A program made the position numbers and the translations under genes. DNA of 64,000 nucleotides from Fistularia commersonii (taxonomy: Eukaryota; Chordata; Actinopteri; Syngnathiformes; Fistulariidae): positions 272,501-336,500 of the forward strand of contig JBBMNZ010000006.1 in assembly GCA_037954325.1 (NCBI GenBank), written 5' to 3'. The notes under the pieces are model-generated. The model did no database searches. It had not been told where the DNA came from and saw only the letters and a list, made by a program, of their open reading frames with translations. This document shows, in pieces, positions 57,101 to 64,000 of this stretch (the stretch's first letter is position 1; every line of letters starts with the position of its first letter).

Positions 57101-58440
57101 TTATTTTTTAATGCATTAATTCAATCATCAATACATACTTTTTCCTTTCATTAATTCACTCGTTCATAGATTCATACATTCATTCATACATTCTTCACTC
57201 AGTCTTTCATACATTGATCTTTTATTCACACATTTATTCATACAATCATTCATTCACTCTTTCATACATTCATTTCTTAACTCAATCATACTTATATTCA
57301 TTTATTCATACATTTATTATTTCATTCATTCACTTTTTCCATTGAATCATCAAATCATTCACAATGTCACACATTCATTTAGTTATGATTCACAATTACG
57401 TCATATATTCATTCATTCATTCTTTCTTTCTGTCATGCATTTATTCATTCACTTTTTCATACATTCACTCAGTCTTTCATGTGTTTATTTTTCATTCATT
57501 CATTCACTTTTTCATTCATACTTTCATTTTGTCATTCATTCATTCATTCATACATGTCTTCATATTTAGTCTTACATTCCTTTTCTATACATTTGTTTGT
57601 CTTTTTTTCCATACACTCATTCATTCATTCATTCTTTCATACATGTGTTTATTCTTTCATCCATTCATTTACTTGTTCATCCATCCTTTCTCCTTTGATT
57701 TATTCATTTTTTCATTCATCCATTTAATCATCAAATCATTCACAGTCACGCATTCATTAGTCATTTTGTTATACTTTCATAATTCATTCATATATTCATT
57801 CATTCATTCTTTCATGCATGTGTTTATTCTTTCAGTCACTTTTGCATTCATGCTTTCATTCATTCATTCATCCATTCATGTCTTCATAGTTATTCTTACA
57901 TTCCATTTTTCATACATTCATTCACTCTTTCATACTTGTGTTTAGTCTTTCATTCATTCATTCACTTTCCACATTCATAGTTTCATTTTGTCATTCATTC
58001 ATTCATTCATTCAGTCAAACATCCATTCATTCATACATTTCTTCATACTTATTCTTACATTCCTCTTTTCATACATCTTTTTTTGTCTTCCATACATTCA
58101 TTTATTCACTCTTTCATACATGGGTTTATTCATTCATCCATTCATTCATTCATTCATATTCATTCTTACATTCCTTTTTTAGTGGGGGGGCAGCTGTCAA
58201 TCATCCAAATATTCACCCTCTCATTCACCACTCGGTCTTCAGTGAAGATGGAGAACATGAGGAGAACCAGATGGAGGAGCCTGTCCTTCATCATCTCCTC
58301 CATCATCTCCTCCATCTCAGGAGGAGCCAACTTGTGTTCTGCTCACGTTCTGCAGCTCCGGGTTCTCCGAGAACGAAGCACCAGGGGACCTTCATGCTCG
58401 CAGACGGGATGAAGGAACGCGGGGGATCAGACGTGATCTG

Positions 58441-58485
<45 letters not shown>

Positions 58486-59955
58486 TTCAACGTTCTTAAG
58501 CTTCAGATGTTCCTCAGGGTTCCGCCGGGACTTTGCTTGAAAGCTTGTTTGATTGGTTCTCCCGGCTGAGGAACCTTCTTGAGGAGACGCCTCCTGCAGA
58601 TGAATCACGATCGCTCCACGTTTGCCGGCGGTTGGAGATCTTTGGACGAGGATCTTCTCTGAGGCCCGGCAGAACCTCTGAGGAACCTTGACAGGAACGC
58701 CAAAGTCAAGGGGGGTCCAGGGGAGGAACCGGGCCTTCTGGAGATCCTTGGAACTTCACCATGAGGTTCTTTGGCTGAGAGAGGTGAGAACGTTTCCTGA
58801 ACCGGCAGGTCCAGGAGAACCTGGAGGTCCAGGAGAACCCAGAAGTCCAGAAGAACCCAGAGGTCCAGGAGAACCCAGAGATCCAGGAGAACCTAGAGGT
58901 CCAGGAGAACCCGGAGGTCCAGGAGAACCCAGAGATCCAGGAGAACGTCGGTGTTCCACGGGTGGAGACGGCGGTTCTTCAGGCTGATTTTGTTTCCATG
59001 CTTTTATTTTGAAAGGATGATAAATTTACTTCCTTCCTGTTTGGAATTTTTAAATTGTTCAATAAAAAGATAAAACTATGAATGTGATTCACAAAATGTA
59101 ATTAAAAATGTATAATTGATAAAATATGTTCCTGTTCAATGAATGATTTTTGATCAATAAACGATTTAAAATTGTATTTAAAGAATTATTTAGATTCTTT
59201 ATTGTCCATGACATATTTTGAATACATAAATATTGTAAATACAATATAGTTGAAAAGATAGTTTGAAATATATAATTTCAATATATCATTTAGATTTTGA
59301 CTAACTTTTATTTCCTTCCATTAAAATTATTTATGAACATTTTCAAAAAATATCTTTTTCAATTATATATCAAAATGATATACTTTAAACTATGGAAAGT
59401 ACTTATTTTAAATGATCTATGGAATTTTTATTTAGATTACATAGGTATTTAATTTACATACATGTTAAAAAGTCATCAAAATGCATCATTTCAATTAAAT
59501 TTAAATTATTTAAACACAATTTAAAATATAATAAAATTGAACTGGATAACACTCGATACTTTATATAAAAATATATAAAATTCAAAAGAAAAAAAAAATT
59601 AATAAAATTGAAATAAAATTTAAAATATACAGTTATATTTTTTAAAATTGCCTCGAAATGAATAACTCAAATATTAATATGAATATTTTTCAAATCATAA
59701 TTTCCATGAGTTTAAAATAAAAAATAAAAAATATAAAATATAAAGAATACATAATATAAAATGTTATAATCATATCTAAGGTAAAATTTATGAGAAAAAT
59801 AAAAAAATAAATAAATTATGCAATAAGATAAAAATATAGAATTTCAACAGAATGAATATTAAATAAAGCCAACGCGTTCCATCAGCAAGAAGCAGGTTCT
59901 CCTGGTGGAGCAGCTTCTGCATCAAAAGGTCTACAAACAGGTTCTTCTGTGGTCT

Positions 59956-60006
<51 letters not shown>

Positions 60007-60322
60007 GAACAATCAACACTTCCAAGCTCAGTAGAAGAACATCTGACAGGACACACACAGATTCTGGAGATCCAGATCCAGATCCAGGTCCACCATCCTG
60101 ACCTCCAAACAAGGACCATCAGACTCATCATTCATTCATTCGTTCGTGTTGAGATCCATCATGGCGCCCCCCCGTCCCAAGAAGCTGCCCCCCCATGAAG
60201 GTGTCGGGTTCTAACGTGTATTAAACTGTAATTACACAGCTATTACACAGTTATTACACAGCTATTACACTGTAATTACACAGTTATTACACTGCCAGTA
60301 CACTGCTATTACAGTGTAATTA

Positions 60323-60363
<41 letters not shown>

Positions 60364-62630
60364 CACCTTGAACTCCATGGGCGTGTACTTCTCGTTCTTT
60401 GGCGTGGTGTTGCCCTTGTAGTTGAGATGGTTGGGGGTGGTCGGGTGGATGACGGCCGACTCCTGCGAGGGCTTGTGGACCCGCTGGCAGTAAACGTAGA
60501 CCAGGAAGGACAGGAGGCCGGCGCCCAGGAAGCAGGAGACCCCGGTGGCGATCAGGTGGATGGAGGTGAAGGCTGGGGAAGGAGGGGGCGAGAAGAAGGT
60601 CAGAGTTCACGGCGTCCGCGGTCGCTAGCGTCACCTCCTAGCGTCACCTCCTGGGCCTCTCGACCTCCAGGTGGACCCTGGAGGACGGCTTCCCTCCATC
60701 TTCTGCTTCCCCGAACCAGGAGCACCGTTCACAACCTCGCCAGTCTCCGGGCCTCGCCTGTGCGCCGTCGCCACGGTAACCCACCTCCTCCTGAGGCCGG
60801 AGGTCCTGAAGGCAACACGAGCTCCCCAACCCTCAGGAGAACCTCCAGAACCTCCTCCTTCTTCTGCTGCATCTAAACCGCTTCCTTCCTGTTTCACCTT
60901 GACTTTCATCCTCTCCTTTTTGCCCGTGAAAACGACTTCCTGTCTCCGGTCGTCAGAACAAACGGTTGAGGGATCGTGTTAGCATTAGCGGTAGCATTTT
61001 CTACTTCATGAGCACGGCTGCCGAGGTGATTATTCTGTTGTTGCTCTGATACGACATCCTTATCACACTGTTATTACTACGTTAGCGTCATCATTACACT
61101 GTTATTACTAGGTTAGCGTCATTTTTACACTGTTATTACTATGTTAGCGTCATTATTACAGTATTATTACTAAGTTAGTGTCATTATCACACTGTTATTA
61201 CTACGTTAGCGTCATTATCACACTGTTATTACTACATTAGCGTCATCATTACACTGTTATTACTAGGTTAGCGTCATTTTTACACTGTTATTACTATGTT
61301 AGCGTCATTATTACAGTATTATTACTAAGTTAGCATCCTTATTACACTGTTATTACTAAGTTAGCATCCTTATTACACTGTTATTACTACGTTAGCGTCA
61401 TTATTACACTGTTATAACTACGTTAGCGTCATTATCACACTGTTATTACTACGTTAGCATCATCATTACACTGTTATTACTAGGTTAGCATCATTATTAC
61501 ACTGTTATTACTATGTTAGCATCATTATTACACTGTTATTACTACGTTAGCGTCATTTTTACACTGTTATTACAACGTTAGCGTCATTATTACACTGTTA
61601 TTACCACGTTAGCGTCATTATTACACTGTTATTACTAAGTTAGCATCATTATTACACTGTTATTACTATGTTAGCGTCATTTTTACACTGTTATTACAAC
61701 GTTAGCGTCATTATTACACTGTTATTACCACGTTAGCATCATTATTACACTGTTATTACTACGTTAGCGTCATTATTACACTGTTATTATCAGATACTAT
61801 ACTGTTATCATACTGTCACATTAGTGATACTGTTACTACACTTTTGCTGTTGCTGTACCGCTGGATACTGTTACCATACTGTTATAACACTGTTATTACC
61901 TTGTACTTGCTCTATACTGACATTACATTCTTACAATATTGTTATTAAATTGTCACTTTACTACTAATACGCTGTAACTGTCTTTCAGTGGTAATTACAC
62001 AGTTACTACATTGTTAGCAGATTGAAACTACAATGTTAGCATACGGTTACTACATTGTTAGAATGTTACTAAATGTTAGCATATGTTTGGCTACATTGTT
62101 AGCTTACATTGTTAGAATGTTACTAAATGTTAGCGTATGTTTACTACATTGTTAGCATACATTGTTAGATTGCTACTACATTTTTAGCATACAGTTACCA
62201 CATGTTAGCATATGTTTACCACATTGTTGCTACACAGTTGCTCCCAGTTACTGTTGTTATTCTCAAGAATCCCATTGGCCTCTGACTCGTGACTCATCTG
62301 GTCTCCAGCAGAAGATCAGGACAAAGGTTCTTCTTCTCCAAGGACATTTTTCCCCACTGATCTGGACCTGCACTGATCTGGACCTGCACTGACCTGGACC
62401 TTCACTGACCTGGACCTGCACTGATCTGGACCTTCACTGATCTGGACCTTCACTGATCTGGACCTGCACTGACCTGGACCTGCACTGACCTGGACCTTCA
62501 CTGATCTGGACCTGCACTGATCTGGACCTGCACCCTCCAGGACACCGTGATGTCCTGCGTTTTTTACAATTGCACCAGAAAAACCACCTGGCTGCTTACG
62601 ACCGCCGTGTCCTGACCGACTGCTGGAGCG

Positions 62631-62688
<58 letters not shown>

Positions 62689-62763
62689 GGACATGATGGG
62701 TGGGGTGGATCCACTCACCTCCACACTGCTGGTCCTTGTCAAAGCCTGACGCTGGCAGAATGA
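54195..62763 (-). CDS. sema5b: Semaphorin 5B, last three coding exons (5' part outside window)
   Basis: SEMA5B is a single-pass membrane semaphorin (Sema, PSI, seven thrombospondin repeats, TM, short tail) acting as an axon-guidance cue. Only the C-terminal end is here. Minus-strand exons: 62763-62719 (45 nt, VILPASG-type juxtamembrane piece ending QQCG), 60572-60367 (206 nt, TM helix HLIATGVSCFLGAGLLSFLV, then CQRVHKPSQESAVIHP, NHLNYKG and TPKNEKYTPMEFK), and 54371-54195 (TLNKNNLLPDERSNFYP, QQTNVYTTTYYP, stop). Phases fit (2/1, then 0). The tail matches SEMA5B rather than SEMA5A. No TSP exon is visible up to 64000. Introns of about 6.0 and 2.1 kb hold a LINE fragment, a 2.9-kb TTCA array and several minisatellites. 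Gene order next to slc49a4 agrees with human 3q21. Confidence 0.9.
54540..55256 (+). mobile_element. 3' part of an L2/CR1-like LINE, in the last intron of sema5b
   Basis: The plus strand shows STGVPQGT (about 54680; the first part is broken by frameshifts), then FADD-block remnants (VGYINDDEEEH), NHLLLNISKTEEVVVEFRKN and VDSYKYLGVHINNKLDWT, then RSMVAGALLGYSVLV. These are the successive post-catalytic and thumb blocks of fish LINE RTs. It is antisense to sema5b, 5'-truncated and frameshifted, and ends exactly where the TTCA array starts. Confidence 0.8.
55257..58180. repeat. 2.9-kb degenerate (TTCA)n / (CATT)n array
   Basis: About 700 imperfect tetranucleotide units (ttcattcattcat, with catacattcat, tttcattc and tgtttattcattcactttttcat variants), probably including longer higher-order duplications such as the similar stretches near 55340-55560 and 56465-56670. 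Apparent F-I-H-S-F reading frames are translations of the repeat. Lies in the sema5b last intron. Confidence 0.97.
58443..58482. repeat. (CA)n microsatellite
   Basis: Uninterrupted CA run of about 40 bases in the sema5b last intron. Confidence 0.95.
58808..58950. repeat. 18-bp minisatellite
   Basis: About eight copies of ccaggagaacccagaggt. On the minus strand it reads as a collagen-like G-S-P-G-P-L frame, which is an artefact of the 18-bp period. Confidence 0.9.
59000..59880. other. AT-rich island in the sema5b last intron
   Basis: About 880 bases of strongly AT-rich, non-tandem sequence (aaaatataaa, tttaaattattt) with sharp edges, in an otherwise GC-balanced window. No ORF or transposon feature is recognisable. 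Confidence 0.8.
59960..60001. repeat. (CA)n microsatellite
   Basis: Uninterrupted CA run of about 42 bases. Confidence 0.95.
60210..60318. repeat. TTATTACAC-motif cluster next to the sema5b TM exon
   Basis: Tandem cagctattacac / cagttattacac / ctgtaattacac units of 12 bp. Confidence 0.85.
60326..60359 (-). repeat. (AC)n (sense) just after the sema5b TM-exon donor
   Basis: GT on the plus strand; in the sema5b transcript an AC repeat starting about eight bases after the 5' splice site at 60366. Confidence 0.93.
61030..61800. repeat. 31-bp minisatellite, about 24 copies, in a sema5b intron
   Basis: Unit tcattattacactgttat + tactacgttagcg (31 bp) with point variants (acgtt/aggtt/atgtt/aagtt; gcg/gca). 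Followed to about 62240 by related, diverged acattgttagcatac units. Confidence 0.95.
62357..62535. repeat. 16-bp minisatellite
   Basis: About eleven copies of ctgatctggacctgca with c/t and gca/tca variants. Confidence 0.92.
62633..62684. repeat. (CA)n microsatellite
   Basis: CA run of about 52 bases, 34 bases beyond the sema5b 45-nt exon donor. Confidence 0.95.
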
Positions 62764-62774
62764 CTGCAGAGAGG

Positions 62775-62777
<3 letters not shown>

Positions 62778-62831
<54 letters not shown>
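62778..62831 (-). repeat. (GT)n (sense) before the sema5b 45-nt exon acceptor
   Basis: CA on the plus strand; in the transcript a GT repeat ending about 14 bases before the acceptor at 62764, with a short ttcctctctgcag in between. Confidence 0.95.
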
Positions 62832-62834
<3 letters not shown>

Positions 62835-63399
62835 GAGAATCAGCCTCTAGTGAAACACACAGTGGGTGGAGGTGGAGGTGGAGGCATGCAGACGCAGACG
62901 GATGAGAACCCGAAGTGGCTTCAGCTGCAGGTCTGCTGGTCCTCGGACCTTCTGGGACCTCCTCCCTGCCCCCCCGCCCAGAGGACGGCCAGAAGATGAG
63001 GACCAGGAGAACGATGGAGGTGGAGGTGGAGGTGGGCACCACCCATTTTAATTGTGTCACTACATCTTCTGATTAAAATGTCCACCCCCTCGTTTTCTAG
63101 CTCCACCTTCTCCTTCTGCTCCTCTGGTGACCTGAAGAACATGTGCACTGAGGTTGGAGGTGTGTGTGTGGTGGTATGGTGTGTGTGACGTGAACACACT
63201 CCACGGTGGCAGAACATTGAAGTCACGAGTCACAGGTTTGATTTCCTGACCCAAGTCCCAGAGGTTCTCCACCCGTTCTGGTCCTCCTCACCAGGAACCT
63301 GAGGCTGATCTGTGTCTGGGTGAGAACCAGAGGTTCCACTGCTCAGGTTCTCTGAAGGATCTAATCCCAGGTCTGTGAGGACCTGAAGCTCCTCCAGGT

Positions 63400-64000
63400 T
63401 TAAGGAACCCCCTGCGGGGTTCGGTTCCCCGTCAGGAGTCGGTTCTCCAAGAAGAGTCAGCCCCCATGGGGATCGGTTCTTCATGCAGAGCCAGTTCCCT
63501 TTGGAGACTCGGTTCCCCGTGAGGTCTTGGTTCCAAATGAAGAATCGGATCCCCATCATGAGTTGGTACCCTATGGAGAGTCGATCCCCGATGTGGGACT
63601 CGGTTCTTCTTCCAGAGTCAGTTCCTTTTGGAGACTCAGTTCCCTGTCTGAGGTCGGTTCCCCTTGCAGAGTCGGTACCCTATGGAGAGTCCCTTCTCCA
63701 TGAAGAGTCCCTTCTCCATGCAGAGTCCCTTCTTCATGCAGAGTCCCTTCTCCATGAAGAGTCCCTTCTTCATGCAGAGTCCCTTCTTCATGCAGAGTCC
63801 CTTCTTCATGAAGAGTCCCTTCTTCATGCAGAGTCCCTTCTTCATGAAGAGTCCCTTCTCCATGAAGAGTCCCTTCTCCATGAAGAGTCCCTTCTCCATG
63901 CAGAGTCCCTTCTTCATGAAGAGTCCCTTCTTCATGCAGAGTCCCTTCTTCATGAAGAGTCCCTTCTTCATGCAGAGTCCCTTCTTCATGAAGAGTCCCT
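63400..64000. repeat. 18-bp minisatellite reaching the window edge
   Basis: From 63687 to the end, about 17 near-perfect copies of gagtcccttctccatgaa (c/t and aa/ca variants). From 63400 to 63687 the same unit is recognisable but strongly diverged. The array continues past the window end. Confidence 0.93.

Noticed and set aside
55333..58441. Many open frames of type F-I-H-S-F-I-H-S
   Set aside because: Translations of the (TTCA)n array in a sema5b intron; length without stops follows from the repeat.
58756..58959. Collagen-like G-S-P-G-P-L frame on the minus strand
   Set aside because: It is an 18-bp minisatellite with no splice context or signal peptide, lying within a sema5b intron.
63687..64000. 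CRISPR-like regular direct repeats
   Set aside because: Units are contiguous with no unique spacers, there are no cas genes, and the host is a vertebrate.

Overview
This window is vertebrate nuclear DNA, almost certainly from a teleost (percomorph-type) fish. It has spliced genes with GT-AG introns, several only about 80-120 bp long, and a very high density of (CA)n/(TG)n microsatellites, minisatellites and decayed fish non-LTR retrotransposons. No prokaryotic, phage, plasmid or CRISPR features are present. Six genes could be assembled exon by exon with consistent reading phase.

Layout: 1-7036 is non-coding left flank, repeat-rich, with a CpG-rich patch and two possible 5' non-coding exons on the minus strand. 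eaf2 (+, 7037-9157) encodes an ELL-associated elongation factor. A mitochondrial CYP27A-family P450 (+, 11106-19618) follows, then slc15a2/PEPT2 (+, 20594-30348), a proton-coupled peptide transporter. hspbap1 (-, 30730-33906), a JmjC-fold protein, runs tail-to-tail into slc15a2. slc49a4/dirc2 (+, 35147-48215), a lysosomal MFS transporter, is head-to-head with hspbap1. The last exons of sema5b (-, 54195-62763, 5' part outside the window) close the set. EAF2, SLC15A2, HSPBAP1, SLC49A4 and SEMA5B all lie in human 3q13-q21, so this is an old conserved block. The CYP27A gene inside it is not part of the human block.

The genes are not a pathway; they are a syntenic neighbourhood. The physical coupling visible in sequence is a probable bidirectional promoter (hspbap1/slc49a4) and overlapping 3' UTRs (slc15a2/hspbap1).

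The most notable non-coding signal is in the introns. Four have an AC repeat just after the 5' splice site and a complementary GT repeat running into the 3' splice site, in place of a normal polypyrimidine tract. This fits the RNA-structure-assisted splicing described for fish introns. Other points of note are an in-frame pentapeptide minisatellite in hspbap1, a perfect CArG box in the eaf2 promoter, a 2.9-kb (TTCA)n-like array directly abutting a LINE 3' fragment, a polypurine GAA/GAG tract that cuts into an RTE-type element, and a short TTATTACACTG motif family recurring at five places. No undescribed multi-gene system was found. All coordinates come from reading the sequence by eye; exon borders were chosen by splice consensus, phase and protein-family similarity.
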